This document shows positions 1 to 8,876 of a stretch of 64,000 nucleotides of DNA, in pieces. The position numbers and the translations under genes are program-made. The stretch spans positions 124,001 to 188,000 of the forward strand of contig NZ_JAHWGP010000001.1 of NCBI RefSeq assembly GCF_020873915.1, in the 5' to 3' direction. Each line of letters begins with the position of its first letter. Positions within the stretch are counted from its first letter, which is position 1. This stretch comes from Streptomyces sp. DH5. GTDB taxonomy: Bacteria > Actinomycetota > Actinomycetes > Streptomycetales > Streptomycetaceae. The notes under the pieces are model-generated. The model was given only the letters and a program-made list of their open reading frames with translations, was not told where the DNA came from and made no database searches.

Positions 1-699
1 CCGGTGATCACCATTCTGCTCGCGCTGTTCTTCGCCTTCATGCTGAACGCGGGCGGACGCGGACGTTCCGGAGGTGTCTCCGGAGTCGCCGGATCGAAGT
101 ACTACCGGGTCGTCTACTTCTTTCCGCAGGTCCTGTCGCTGGCCATCCTGGCCGTGCTCTTCGGAGCCGTCTACCGCAGTGACGGCGGCGGCATGCTCAA
201 CGGCGTCCTGATCAAGCTCGGACTGGTCGACAGCCAGAATCCCGTGGAATGGCTCAACGAGCCGGACTTCGTGCTGTGGGCCCTGATGGCCGTGGTCGTC
301 TGGCACGGCGTCGGTTTCTATCTGGTGCTCTTCTCCGCCGCCATGCAGTCCATTCCACGCGACATCTACGAGGCCGCGCTCATCGACGGAGCGAGCCGCG
401 CCCAGTCCTTCTTCCGCATCACCCTGCCGCTGCTGTGGGACTCCGTGCAGACCGCCTGGGTCTATCTCGGTATCGCGGCGATGGACATGTTCATCCTGGT
501 CTCCACCATGACCGCCGGCGACTACGGCGGTGGCCCGGACCACCACAGCGAGGTCATGTCCACCGTGATGATGCGCAACTTCCTGCTGTACGGCCGGAGC
601 GGCTACGCCTGCGCCATGGGCGTGGTCATGCTGGCCCTCACCCTGATCGTGTCCGTGGTCATGCTGCGCGCCACCCGTCGCGAGCGCATCGAGTTCTGA
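1..699 (+). CDS. ngcF: Sugar ABC transporter permease, MalF type (5' end outside window)
   Basis: Inner-membrane permease subunit of a carbohydrate ABC importer, probably N-acetylglucosamine/chitobiose. The frame is open from base 1, so the first 60-80 residues of a roughly 310-residue protein are missing. Several hydrophobic helices are visible. The cytoplasmic EAA loop that docks on the ATPase is clear near residue 122 (YEAALIDGAS, then ITLPLLW). The partner permease starts 15 bases downstream, so the two form an operon whose binding protein should lie upstream. The family call is firm. The ngcF name rests on remembered synteny with S. coelicolor (ngcEFG before rok7B7) and not on substrate-specific residues. 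No ATPase gene is present here; such permeases commonly borrow the shared ATPase MsiK. Confidence 0.85.
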   Translation, partial: PVITILLALFFAFMLNAGGRGRSGGVSGVAGSKYYRVVYFFPQVLSLAILAVLFGAVYRSDGGGMLNGVLIKLGLVDSQNPVEWLNEPDFVLWALMAVVVWHGVGFYLVLFSAAMQSIPRDIYEAALIDGASRAQSFFRITLPLLWDSVQTAWVYLGIAAMDMFILVSTMTAGDYGGGPDHHSEVMSTVMMRNFLLYGRSGYACAMGVVMLALTLIVSVVMLRATRRERIEF

Positions 700-714
700 G
701 GCGGAGCAACGACG

Positions 715-1650
715 ATGAGCGCACCTCTCAAGGAAACCGCCCCCACCCAGGGCCCCACCCCGCCCTCCCCGCCCGCCGGCGAGGCCACCGTCCGCCCCGG
801 TGACCGGCGCGGCGAAGGCGTCGTGCTGAACGTCTTCTCGCACGGCTTCCTCGCCGTGTGGGCGGTGCTGATCGTGCTGCCGCTGCTGTGGCTGGTGCTC
901 AGCTCCTTCCGCACCGACGCGCAGATCGGCGGCTCGGCCTTCGGCTGGCCGCGGAACTGGGACCCGGGCGTCTTCTCCCGCGCCTGGGAGAAGGGCATCG
1001 GCGACTACTTCACCAGCACGGTCATCGTGCTGGCCATCTCCGTGCCGCTGACCATGCTGTTCGGCGCGATGGCCGCCTACGTGCTGGCCCGCTACGAGTT
1101 CCGGGGCAACCGCCTGCTGTACTACTTCTTCGTCGCGGGCGCGATGTTCCCCGTCTTCCTGGCGCTGGTGCCGCTGTTCTTCATGGTCAAGCGGCTGGAC
1201 ATGCTGAACACCTACCACGGCCTGGCCCTGGTGTACGTGGCCTACTCGCTGCCGTTCACCGTGTTCTTCATGCACGCCTTCTTCCGGACCCTGCCCACGG
1301 CGGTCTTCGAGGCGGCGGTGCTCGACGGGGCCTCGCACACCCGGACCTTCTTCCAGGTGATGATGCCGATGGCCAAGCCGGGCCTGCTGAGCGTCGGCAT
1401 CTTCAACACGCTGGGCCAGTGGAACCAGTACATCCTGCCGACCGTGCTGATGCAGCCGCAGAGCGGTGACGATCCGGAACGCTACGTGCTGACCCAGGGG
1501 CTCATCCAGCTCCAGCAGCAGCAGGGCTACGCCTCGGACCTTCCCGTGCTCTTCGCCGGTGTGACCATCGCCATGGTGCCGATGCTGGTGGTGTACCTGT
1601 CCTTCCAGCGGCAGGTACAGGCCGGGCTGACGTCCGCAACCTTGAAGTAA
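715..1650 (+). CDS. ngcG: Sugar ABC transporter permease, MalG type
   Basis: Second permease subunit of the same importer, 311 residues, the usual length. It has a hydrophilic N-terminal tail of about 38 residues, a first membrane helix at about 40-63, further helices, and the EAA loop near residue 199 (FEAAVLDGAS, then VMMPMAKPG). The C-terminus ends in the family-typical hydrophobic helix followed by QRQVQAGLTS. The ATG at 715 has a GGAG seven bases upstream and lies 15 bases after the ngcF stop, so the pair is cotranscribed. A strong hairpin follows at 1671-1702, which ends the operon before the ROK gene. Substrate assignment is by synteny only. Confidence 0.88.
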   Translation: MSAPLKETAPTQGPTPPSPPAGEATVRPGDRRGEGVVLNVFSHGFLAVWAVLIVLPLLWLVLSSFRTDAQIGGSAFGWPRNWDPGVFSRAWEKGIGDYFTSTVIVLAISVPLTMLFGAMAAYVLARYEFRGNRLLYYFFVAGAMFPVFLALVPLFFMVKRLDMLNTYHGLALVYVAYSLPFTVFFMHAFFRTLPTAVFEAAVLDGASHTRTFFQVMMPMAKPGLLSVGIFNTLGQWNQYILPTVLMQPQSGDDPERYVLTQGLIQLQQQQGYASDLPVLFAGVTIAMVPMLVVYLSFQRQVQAGLTSATLK

Positions 1651-1670
1651 CGCTCCGGAACCCACCCTTC

Positions 1671-1702
1671 ACACGCCGCTCCCGCCGCAGGGAGTGGCGT
1701 GT
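1671..1702 (+). terminator. Hairpin terminator after ngcG
   Basis: A 13-bp stem (ACACGCCGCTCCC with GGGAGTGGCGTGT, one G-U pair) around a 6-base loop begins 20 bases after the ngcG stop. There is no T-run, as is usual in Streptomyces. Confidence 0.75.
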
Positions 1703-1806
1703 CCGTGTGTGTCCGTGCACCCGGAAACGGTTCAACCTCTTGACGGGAGGCAACCCGAACAGCTCATCTTAGAGTTCACTAGTTGGACATGAGAGGGGCC
1801 TCACCG

Positions 1807-3045
1807 ATGCGGCCCCGCGCGCAGGAGGTCGTCGTGGAGACTCCGGGGTCGCAGTCGTCGCTGCACCGAGCCAACCTGGAGCGGGTCGTCCGGGCAGTAC
1901 GTCTCGCGGGTTCCCTCACCCAGGCCGAGATCGCGAGGACGACCGGCCTGTCCGCGGCCACGGTCTCCAACATCGTCCGGGAGCTGAAGGACCGCGGGAC
2001 GGTCGAGGTCACCCCGACCTCGGCGGGTGGACGCCGGGCCCGCAGCGTCTCGCTGAGCGGGGACGCCGGCATCGTCATCGGCGTCGACTTCGGGCACACC
2101 CACCTGCGGGTCGCGGTCGGGAACCTCGCCCACCAGGTGCTGGCCGAGGAGTCCGAGCCGCTGGACGTGGACGCCTCCTCGACCCAGGGCTTCGACCGGG
2201 CGGAACAACTGGTCAGCCGGCTGATCGAGGCGACCGGCGTGGACCGTTCCAAGGTCGCCGGGGTGGGCCTCGGCGTACCCGGTCCGATCGACGTGGAGTC
2301 CGGCACCCTGGGCTCGACCGCGATCCTGCCGGGCTGGACCGGCACCAAGCCCGCCGAGGAGCTGCGGGGGCGGCTCGGCGTGCCGGTGCACGTGGACAAC
2401 GACGCCAACCTCGGCGCCCTCGGCGAGATGGTCTGGGGGAGCGGCCGCGGCGTACGCGACCTGGCGTACATCAAGGTGGCCAGCGGTGTCGGCGCGGGTC
2501 TGGTGATCAGCGGCAAGATCTACCGCGGGCCGGGCGGCACCGCGGGTGAGATCGGACACATTACACTCGACGAATCCGGTCCCGTGTGCCGCTGCGGCAA
2601 CCGCGGCTGCCTGGAGACCTTCACGGCGGCGCGCTACGTGCTCCCGCTGCTCCAGCCCAGTCACGGCACCGACCTGACGATGGAGGGCGTCGTCAGGCTC
2701 GCGCGGGACGGTGACCCGGGCTGTCGTCGGGTGATCGCCGACGTCGGCCGCCACATCGGCAGTGGAGTCGCCAATCTCTGCAACCTGCTGAACCCCAGCC
2801 GGGTGGTCCTCGGCGGCGATCTCGCCGAGGCCGGCGAGCTGGTGCTGGGGCCGATCAGGGAGTCCGTGAGCCGCTACGCGATCCCCAGCGCGGCGCGTCA
2901 ACTGTCGGTTCTTCCCGGGGCACTTGGCGGCCGCGCGGAGGTCCTCGGAGCACTCGCCCTCGCACTGGGCGAGATGGGCGATTCGACCCTTCTTGACGGG
3001 ACTGCGACGGGGTCCCTCAAGTCGGCCGCTCCTGCCTTCACTTAG
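1807..3045 (+). CDS. rok7B7: ROK-family transcriptional regulator (Rok7B7-like)
   Basis: DNA-binding sugar-kinase-like regulator of 412 residues. Residues about 10-65 form a winged helix (LTQAEIARTTGLSAATVSN). The rest is the ROK kinase-like fold, with the phosphate loop near VIGVDFGHTH and the zinc signature CRCGNRGCLETF. I chose ATG 1807 because GAGAGGGG lies 8 bases upstream; in-frame TTG 1783 and ATG 1789 are possible but lack a good ribosome site. It lies between the ngc and xyl transporters, and in S. coelicolor the orthologue is reported to control xylFGH and link to carbon control. A TTGACG at 1740-1745 could be a -35 element, without a convincing -10. Confidence 0.9.
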   Translation: MRPRAQEVVVETPGSQSSLHRANLERVVRAVRLAGSLTQAEIARTTGLSAATVSNIVRELKDRGTVEVTPTSAGGRRARSVSLSGDAGIVIGVDFGHTHLRVAVGNLAHQVLAEESEPLDVDASSTQGFDRAEQLVSRLIEATGVDRSKVAGVGLGVPGPIDVESGTLGSTAILPGWTGTKPAEELRGRLGVPVHVDNDANLGALGEMVWGSGRGVRDLAYIKVASGVGAGLVISGKIYRGPGGTAGEIGHITLDESGPVCRCGNRGCLETFTAARYVLPLLQPSHGTDLTMEGVVRLARDGDPGCRRVIADVGRHIGSGVANLCNLLNPSRVVLGGDLAEAGELVLGPIRESVSRYAIPSAARQLSVLPGALGGRAEVLGALALALGEMGDSTLLDGTATGSLKSAAPAFT

Positions 3046-3051
3046 AGAACG

Positions 3052-3069
3052 GATGGCACCGTTGCCATC
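3052..3069 (+). promoter_or_regulatory. Inverted repeat between rok7B7 and xylF
   Basis: A perfect 7-bp inverted repeat (GATGGCA, CCGT, TGCCATC) begins 6 bases after the rok7B7 stop and 97 bases before xylF. The stem is short and not GC-rich by local standards. It could be an operator for the xyl operon, possibly for Rok7B7 itself, or a weak terminator. A TTGACG at 3088-3093 just downstream is a possible -35 element. The function is inferred. Confidence 0.45.
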
Positions 3070-3165
3070 TCGTTAAGGATTTACTTCTTGACGTCGCACG
3101 CGTGGCCGAGTTGACTTCCAGCCACCTCGGCCGCAACGACGCGGCCTCGTCAGGGAGGTTTCTGA

Positions 3166-4281
3166 ATGAACACGCGTATGCGTCGCGTTGCCTTTGCCGT
3201 TGCCGCCGGTGCGATGGCCGTCTCGCTCGCCGCTTGCGGCAGCGCCGCCGAGTCCGGCGACAAGAAGGACTCCGGCGACTCCGCCGCCGCCAAGGGCGAC
3301 GACATCAAGGTCGGTCTGCTCCTGCCGGAGAACCAGACCGCGCGGTACGAGAAGTTCGACAAGCCCTTGATCGAGAAGAAGGTCAAGGAGCTCACGAACA
3401 ACAAGGGCGAGGTCGTCTACGCCAACGCCAAGCAGGACGCCAGCCTGCAGAACCAGCAGGTCGACACGATGATCACCAACAAGGTGGACGTGCTGATCCT
3501 GGGCGCGGTCGACGCCAAGGCGATCGCCGGCTCGGTCAAGAAGGCCAAGGACGCCGGCATCCCGGTCGTGGCCTTCGACCGCCTCGCCGAGGGCCCGATC
3601 GACGCCTACACCTCGTTCGACAACGTGACCGTCGGCAAGACCCAGGGCGAGGCCCTGCTGGAGAAGCTGGGCGACAAGGCCAAGGACGGCCAGATCGTCA
3701 TGATGAACGGTTCCTCCACCGACCCGAACGCCGCCCTCTTCAAGCAGGGCGCGCACTCCGTCCTCGACGGCAAGGTGAAGGTCGGCCGCGAGTACGACAC
3801 CAAGGAGTGGAAGCCGGAGAACGCCAACGCCAACATGGAGGGCGCCATCTCCGCCCTCGGCAAGGACAAGATCGTCGGCGTCTACTCCGCCAACGACGGC
3901 ATGGCGGGCGGCATCATCACCGCCCTGAAGGCCGCCGGCCTCTCCAACATCCCGGTCACCGGCCAGGACGCCGAGCTCGCGGGTGTGCAGCGCATCGTCA
4001 CCGGTGAGCAGTTCATGAGCGTCTACAAGCCGTTCCCGCAGGAGGCGAACGTCGCCGCGGAACTGGCCATCCTGCTCGCCCAGGGCAAGTCGCTGGACTC
4101 CCTCGCCAAGGACAAGGTCGACAGCCCCACCACCAAGGCTGTCCCGTCCGTCCTCGTCCCGGTCATCTCGCTGACCCAGGAGAACATCAACGACACCGTG
4201 ATCAAGGACGGCATCTACACCGTCCAGGAGATCTGCACGGACAAGTACAAGGCCGCCTGCGACAAGATCGGCCTCAAGTAA
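3166..4281 (+). CDS. xylF: Xylose-type ABC transporter substrate-binding lipoprotein
   Basis: Extracytoplasmic sugar receptor of 371 residues. The N-terminus has two arginines, a hydrophobic core and the lipobox LAAC near residue 24, so it is a lipid-anchored protein. The mature part is a periplasmic-binding-protein fold of the ribose/xylose class, with segments such as DIKVGLLLPENQTAR, VDVLILGAVDA and VYSANDGMAGG. Lys, Asp and Ala are abundant, as expected of a highly expressed exported protein. ATG 3166 follows CAGGGAGG at good spacing. It is first in xylFGH. The 192-base gap to xylG contains strong hairpins that would favour the binding protein over the membrane parts. The substrate is inferred from family and synteny. 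Confidence 0.9.
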   Translation: MNTRMRRVAFAVAAGAMAVSLAACGSAAESGDKKDSGDSAAAKGDDIKVGLLLPENQTARYEKFDKPLIEKKVKELTNNKGEVVYANAKQDASLQNQQVDTMITNKVDVLILGAVDAKAIAGSVKKAKDAGIPVVAFDRLAEGPIDAYTSFDNVTVGKTQGEALLEKLGDKAKDGQIVMMNGSSTDPNAALFKQGAHSVLDGKVKVGREYDTKEWKPENANANMEGAISALGKDKIVGVYSANDGMAGGIITALKAAGLSNIPVTGQDAELAGVQRIVTGEQFMSVYKPFPQEANVAAELAILLAQGKSLDSLAKDKVDSPTTKAVPSVLVPVISLTQENINDTVIKDGIYTVQEICTDKYKAACDKIGLK

Positions 4282-4294
4282 GCAGTCCCCGAGT

Positions 4295-4405
4295 CCCGTG
4301 ACACACGGGGGAGTCCGTGACCCGGACTCCCTCCCGGGACCGACTGCCTCACGCTTCCGCCGGCGCCCCGCACACATCAGCCCCGCAAGCTACGCGGGGC
4401 GCCGG
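4295..4405 (+). promoter_or_regulatory. Hairpin cluster with exclusive pairings in the xylF-xylG spacer
   Basis: The hairpins are: CCCGTG/CACGGG (4295-4300, 4304-4309); GGGAGTCCG/CGGACTCCC (4309-4317, 4323-4331; 9 bp, 5-base loop); and a perfect 12-bp stem CCGGCGCCCCGC/GCGGGGCGCCGG (4360-4371, 4394-4405). Inside the last one a 7-bp hairpin (4380-4386 with 4394-4400) uses the same 3' arm, so the two cannot coexist. The cluster lies just after xylF, consistent with partial termination or protection of xylF mRNA from 3' decay. The pairings are seen in sequence; the role is inferred. Confidence 0.65.
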
Positions 4406-4473
4406 ACGGAACACCCCCCCAAATTCCTCTGCACAACCTCCCGCCGGGTCAGGCGGCGAAGGAGATGGTTCAC

Positions 4474-5256
4474 GTGTCCGCTACGCCCGTGCTGGCGTTG
4501 CGCGGGGTCTCCAAGCGGTTCGGTGCCGTCCAGGCGCTCACCGACGTAGAGCTTGAGGTCCACGCCGGTGAGGTGGTCGCCCTGGTGGGCGACAACGGTG
4601 CCGGAAAGTCCACGCTGGTCAAGACGATCGCCGGCGTGCACCCCATCGATGAGGGCGTCATCGAGTGGGACGGCAGGGCCGTCCAGATCAACCGGCCGCA
4701 CGACGCCCAGAACCTGGGCATCGCGACGGTCTACCAGGATCTCGCGCTGTGCGACAACATCGACGTCGTCGGCAACCTCTACCTGGGCCGGGAGCTCCGC
4801 CGCCGCGGTGTCCTGGACGAGGTGGAGATGGAGCGCCGCTCCCGCGAGCTCCTCGACACCCTCTCCATCCGCATTCCCAGCGTCCGGATCCCGATCGCCT
4901 CGCTCTCCGGCGGTCAGCGCCAGGTCGTGGCCATCGCCCGGTCCATGCTCGGCGAGCCGAAGCTGGTGATCCTCGACGAGCCCACCGCCGCCCTCGGCGT
5001 CGAGCAGACCGCGCAGGTCCTCGACCTGGTCGAGCGGCTGCGCGAGCGCGGTCACGCGGTCATCCTCATCAGCCACAACATGGCCGACGTGAAGGCCGTG
5101 GCGGACAAGGTCGCGGTTCTGCGCCTCGGGCGCAACAACGGCGTCTTCGAGGTCAAGTCGACCTCGCAGGAAGAGATCATCTCCGCCATCACGGGCGCCA
5201 CGGACAACGCCGTGACCCGTCGTGCGGCGCGCACCAATGGGGAGATCAAGAAGTGA
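4474..5256 (+). CDS. xylG: Xylose-type ABC transporter ATP-binding protein (single domain)
   Basis: ATPase subunit energising sugar import, 260 residues. Walker A is GDNGAGKST near residue 35, the signature is LSGGQRQVVAIARS, and Walker B is LVILDEPT followed by an H-loop in LISHNMAD. There is only one nucleotide-binding domain, whereas the E. coli XylG/RbsA type is a tandem of about 500 residues; the single form is common in Streptomyces and presumably dimerises. I chose GTG 4474 because AAGGAG at 4459-4464 is 9 bases away, while in-frame ATG 4465 abuts that ribosome site. Its stop overlaps the xylH start by 4 bases (GTGA), so the two are translationally coupled. Confidence 0.9.
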   Translation: MSATPVLALRGVSKRFGAVQALTDVELEVHAGEVVALVGDNGAGKSTLVKTIAGVHPIDEGVIEWDGRAVQINRPHDAQNLGIATVYQDLALCDNIDVVGNLYLGRELRRRGVLDEVEMERRSRELLDTLSIRIPSVRIPIASLSGGQRQVVAIARSMLGEPKLVILDEPTAALGVEQTAQVLDLVERLRERGHAVILISHNMADVKAVADKVAVLRLGRNNGVFEVKSTSQEEIISAITGATDNAVTRRAARTNGEIKK

Positions 5257-6599
5257 GCACCGAAGACGTGAGCAGCGACAAGACGTCCGTCGACAAGACG
5301 TCCGACACGACGTTCGACAAGACCCCCGCCCCGGTCGAGGACCACGCGGTGGAGAACCCCGAGGCGGCCCCCGCCGCGGTCACCGTGGTCGACCCCCGGC
5401 TGCTCGTCCGCGAGCAGGGATTCCTCGGCTACTGGAACGAGTTCAAGCGGAAGATGAAGGCCGGTGACCTCGGCTCCATCCCCGTCGTGGTCGGCCTGCT
5501 GATCATCTGGGCCATCTTCACCAGCCTGAACTCCAACTTCCTCACCGCCGGCAACTTCTCCGACATGTCCGTGGCCATGGTCGGCACCGGCATGATCGCC
5601 GTCGGCATCGTCTTCGTCCTGCTGCTCGGCGAGATCGACCTGTCGGTCGGCTCGGTCAGCGGTGTCGCGGGCGCCGCCTTCGCGGTGATGAGCGTCACCC
5701 ACGGGATGAACGAGATACTCGCCCTGGTGCTGGCGATCCTCACCGGCACGGCGGCCGGCGCCATCCACGGCTTCATCTTCGCCCGCATCGGTGTCCCGGC
5801 CTTCGCCGTGACCCTGGCCGGACTGCTGTTCTGGCAGGGCTTCATGCTGCAGATCCTCGGCAGCAACGGCACCATCAACCTGGACTCCGACGGCCTGGTC
5901 GTCAAGCTGACCAGCTACTACTTCTCGGACGTGGCCGCCGCGTACGGCCTGGCGATCGTCGCGACCGTGGGGTACTTCCTCCTCGCGTTCTTCGACAACC
6001 GCCGCCGCGAGGCCGCCGGGGTGCCGTCCCGCCCGCTGAACGAGATCATCGTGCGGACCGTGCTGCTGGCGATCCTGGCCTTCGCCGCCGCGATCGTCTT
6101 CAACCAGTACAAGGGCCTGCCGCTGGCCGTGGTGATCTTCCTGGCCTTCCTGGTCCTCACGGACTTCGTGCTGCGCCGCACCGCCTACGGCCGCAAGGTC
6201 TTCGCGCTCGGCGGCAGCGTCGAGGCGTCCCGCCGCGCCGGCATCAACGTGGAGATGGTCCGGATCTCGGTCTTCGCGATCGCCGGCACCTTCGCCGCGA
6301 TCGGCGGCCTGTTCGTCGCTTCGAAGATCGCCTCCGCCAACCAGGGCGCGGGCACCGGTGAGTTCCTGATGAACGTCATCGCCGCGGCCGTCATCGGTGG
6401 TACGTCGCTCTTCGGCGGCCGTGGCCGCACGTGGGACGCGCTGCTCGGTGTGATGGTCATCATCTCGATCACGTACGGTCTGGCGCTGGAGGGCATCGCC
6501 TCGCCGGTCCAGTACATGATCACCGGTGGTGTGCTGCTGGCGACGGTCGTCATCGACGCGGTCACCCGCAAGACGCAGAAGACGGCCGGGCGCGCCTAG
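5253..6599 (+). CDS. xylH: Xylose-type ABC transporter permease
   Basis: Membrane permease of a ribose/xylose-class importer, 448 residues. About 60 hydrophilic residues rich in Asp, Lys and Thr precede the first helix near residue 70. About ten hydrophobic segments of the BPD_transp_2 family follow, including GEIDLSVGSVSG, a family hallmark, and RRAGINVEMVRISVFAIAG near the C-terminus. GTG 5253 overlaps the xylG stop and has GGGGAG 8 bases upstream. The open frame extends upstream inside xylG, but that part is out of register with any family sequence. The gene ends the operon before a strong terminator. Confidence 0.9.
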   Translation: MSTEDVSSDKTSVDKTSDTTFDKTPAPVEDHAVENPEAAPAAVTVVDPRLLVREQGFLGYWNEFKRKMKAGDLGSIPVVVGLLIIWAIFTSLNSNFLTAGNFSDMSVAMVGTGMIAVGIVFVLLLGEIDLSVGSVSGVAGAAFAVMSVTHGMNEILALVLAILTGTAAGAIHGFIFARIGVPAFAVTLAGLLFWQGFMLQILGSNGTINLDSDGLVVKLTSYYFSDVAAAYGLAIVATVGYFLLAFFDNRRREAAGVPSRPLNEIIVRTVLLAILAFAAAIVFNQYKGLPLAVVIFLAFLVLTDFVLRRTAYGRKVFALGGSVEASRRAGINVEMVRISVFAIAGTFAAIGGLFVASKIASANQGAGTGEFLMNVIAAAVIGGTSLFGGRGRTWDALLGVMVIISITYGLALEGIASPVQYMITGGVLLATVVIDAVTRKTQKTAGRA

Positions 6600-6618
6600 C
6601 GGCCCGGTGCGGATTCGT

Positions 6619-6659
6619 CGGCTGTTGCCCGGTGCCTCTCAGGTGCCGGGCAACAGCCG
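6619..6659 (+). terminator. Terminator of the xylFGH operon
   Basis: An 18-bp stem with two G-U pairs and the 5-base loop TCTCA begins 19 bases after the xylH stop. It is one of the strongest hairpins in the window. Confidence 0.85.
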
Positions 6660-6798
6660 TGTCGTAGGACGGACGCATTCGGGGTACTGCTGATCGGGTG
6701 ATGCACGACGCACCGCCCGGAGTCGTTCCTCCCGAGCGGAAGATTAGACTCGACCCGCCCGGCAACTGCTCGATCAGCTCTACTGCAAGGAGGCACGG

Positions 6799-8730
6799 GT
6801 GCCGCTGCTGACCCGCATCAGGGGACCGCGCGATCTGGACCGGCTCGGCCCGGAGGAGCTCGACCGGCTGGCCGGGGAGATCCGGACCTTCCTCGTCGAG
6901 GCGGTCTCCAAGACCGGCGGCCACCTCGGCCCCAACCTCGGTGTGGTGGAGCTCACCATCGCCCTGCACCGGGTCTTCGAGTCGCCCAGGGACAAGGTCC
7001 TCTGGGACACCGGCCACCAGTCCTACGTGCACAAGCTGCTGACCGGCCGGCAGGACTTCTCCAAGCTCAAGATGAAGGGCGGCCTGTCCGGCTACCCCTC
7101 GCAGGCCGAGTCCGAGCACGACGTCATCGAGAACAGCCACGCCTCCACCGTCCTCGGCTGGGCCGACGGCATCGCCAAGGCCAACCAGATCAAGAAGCGC
7201 GACAGCCACGTCGTCGCGGTCATCGGCGACGGCGCGCTCACCGGCGGCATGGCCTGGGAGGCGCTGAACAACATCGCCGACGCCAGGGACCGCCCGCTCG
7301 TCATCGTCGTCAACGACAACGAGCGCTCCTACTCGCCCACCATCGGCGGCCTGGCCAACCACCTCGCGACCCTGCGCACCACCGACGGCTACGAGCGCTT
7401 CCTGACCCGCACCAAGGACCTCCTGGAGCGCACCCCGGTCGTCGGCAAGCCCCTCTTCGACACGCTGCACGGCGCCAAGAAGGGCCTGAAGGACTTCATC
7501 GCCCCGCAGGGCATGTTCGAGGACCTGGGCCTGAAGTACGTCGGCCCCATCGACGGCCACGACATCGAGGCCCTGGAGTCCGCCCTGACCCGCGCCAAGC
7601 GCTTCGGCGGCCCGGTCATCGTGCACTGCCTCACCGAGAAGGGCCGCGGCTACCAGCCCGCCCTCCAGGACGAGGCCGACCGCTTCCACGCCGTCGGCAA
7701 GATCCACCCCGACACGGGCCTGCCCATCGCCAGCTCCGGCGCCGACTGGACGAGCGTCTTCGGCGAGGAGATGGTGAAGCTCGGCGAGGAGCGCGAGGAC
7801 ATCGTCGCCATCACCGCCGCCATGCTCCAGCCGGTCGGCCTCGACAAGTTCGCCAAGCGCTTCCCCGACCGGGTCTACGACGTCGGCATCGCCGAGCAGC
7901 ACGGCGCCGTCTCCGCAGCCGGCCTCGCCCACGCCGGGGTGCACCCCGTCTTCGCCGTGTACGCCACCTTCCTCAACCGCGCCTTCGACCAGGTGCTGAT
8001 GGACGTGGCCCTGCACAAGTGCGGCGTGACCTTCGTCCTGGACCGGGCCGGTGTCACCGGCACCGACGGCGCCTCCCACAACGGCATGTGGGACATGTCG
8101 ATCCTCCAGGTCGTCCCCGGCCTGCGGCTCGCCGCCCCGCGCGACGCCGACCAGGTCCGCGCCCAGCTGCGCGAGGCCACCGCCGTCGAGGACGCCCCCA
8201 CCGTGGTGCGCTTCTCCAAGGGCGCCGTCGGGCCGGCCGTGCCCGCCGTGGGCCGCGTCGGCGGCATGGACGTCCTGCGCGAGCCCGGCACGGACGCCCC
8301 CGACGTGCTGCTGGTCTCCGTGGGAGCGCTCGCCCCGATGTGCCTGGAGGTCGCCGCCCTGCTGGACCGGCAGGGCATCTCCACCACCGTCGTCGACCCG
8401 CGCTGGGTCAAGCCCGTCGACGAGGCGATGGCCCCGCTCGCCGAGAAGCACCGCGTCGTCGTCACCGTCGAGGACAACTCCCGCGTCGGCGGTGTCGGCT
8501 CGGCCATCGCCCAGGCGCTGCGTGACGCCGGTGTGGACGTGCCGCTGCGCGACTTCGGCATCCCGCCGCGCTTCCTCGACCACGCCTCGCGCGCCGAGGT
8601 CCTGGCCGAGATCGGCCTGACCGCTCCCGACATCGCCCGTCAGGTGACCGGTCTGGTGGCCAGGCTCGACGGGAAGTACGAGCACTCCTCCGCGGACGCC
8701 GTCGACTCGGTGGAACCCGCCCGCGACTGA
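6799..8730 (+). CDS. dxs: 1-deoxy-D-xylulose-5-phosphate synthase
   Basis: Thiamin-diphosphate enzyme joining pyruvate and glyceraldehyde 3-phosphate to make DXP, the first step of the MEP isoprenoid pathway; cytoplasmic. The 643-residue length is normal. The substrate histidine region is [14 protein letters not shown] near residue 40. The cofactor motif [16 protein letters not shown] is near 145 and is followed by [10 protein letters not shown]. The transketolase pyrimidine domain ([15 protein letters not shown]) and C-terminal domain ([13 protein letters not shown]) are present. GTG 6799 follows AAGGAGG with 5-base spacing. It is probably monocistronic. Streptomyces genomes often carry two dxs copies, so this may be one paralogue. 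Confidence 0.95.
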   Translation: MPLLTRIRGPRDLDRLGPEELDRLAGEIRTFLVEAVSKTGGHLGPNLGVVELTIALHRVFESPRDKVLWDTGHQSYVHKLLTGRQDFSKLKMKGGLSGYPSQAESEHDVIENSHASTVLGWADGIAKANQIKKRDSHVVAVIGDGALTGGMAWEALNNIADARDRPLVIVVNDNERSYSPTIGGLANHLATLRTTDGYERFLTRTKDLLERTPVVGKPLFDTLHGAKKGLKDFIAPQGMFEDLGLKYVGPIDGHDIEALESALTRAKRFGGPVIVHCLTEKGRGYQPALQDEADRFHAVGKIHPDTGLPIASSGADWTSVFGEEMVKLGEEREDIVAITAAMLQPVGLDKFAKRFPDRVYDVGIAEQHGAVSAAGLAHAGVHPVFAVYATFLNRAFDQVLMDVALHKCGVTFVLDRAGVTGTDGASHNGMWDMSILQVVPGLRLAAPRDADQVRAQLREATAVEDAPTVVRFSKGAVGPAVPAVGRVGGMDVLREPGTDAPDVLLVSVGALAPMCLEVAALLDRQGISTTVVDPRWVKPVDEAMAPLAEKHRVVVTVEDNSRVGGVGSAIAQALRDAGVDVPLRDFGIPPRFLDHASRAEVLAEIGLTAPDIARQVTGLVARLDGKYEHSSADAVDSVEPARD

Positions 8731-8876
8731 CGTCGCCCACGCGTCGCCCGGACGGGTCGCCCGTGCCACTGTGAGGGTGGCGCGCGCGGCCCGTTCGCGT
8801 GAGAGCGCCCGCGCCGGGGCATACGAGCTACGCCCCCTCTCGATCATGTCGAGGACGACAAGCGTGGGAGGTACCC

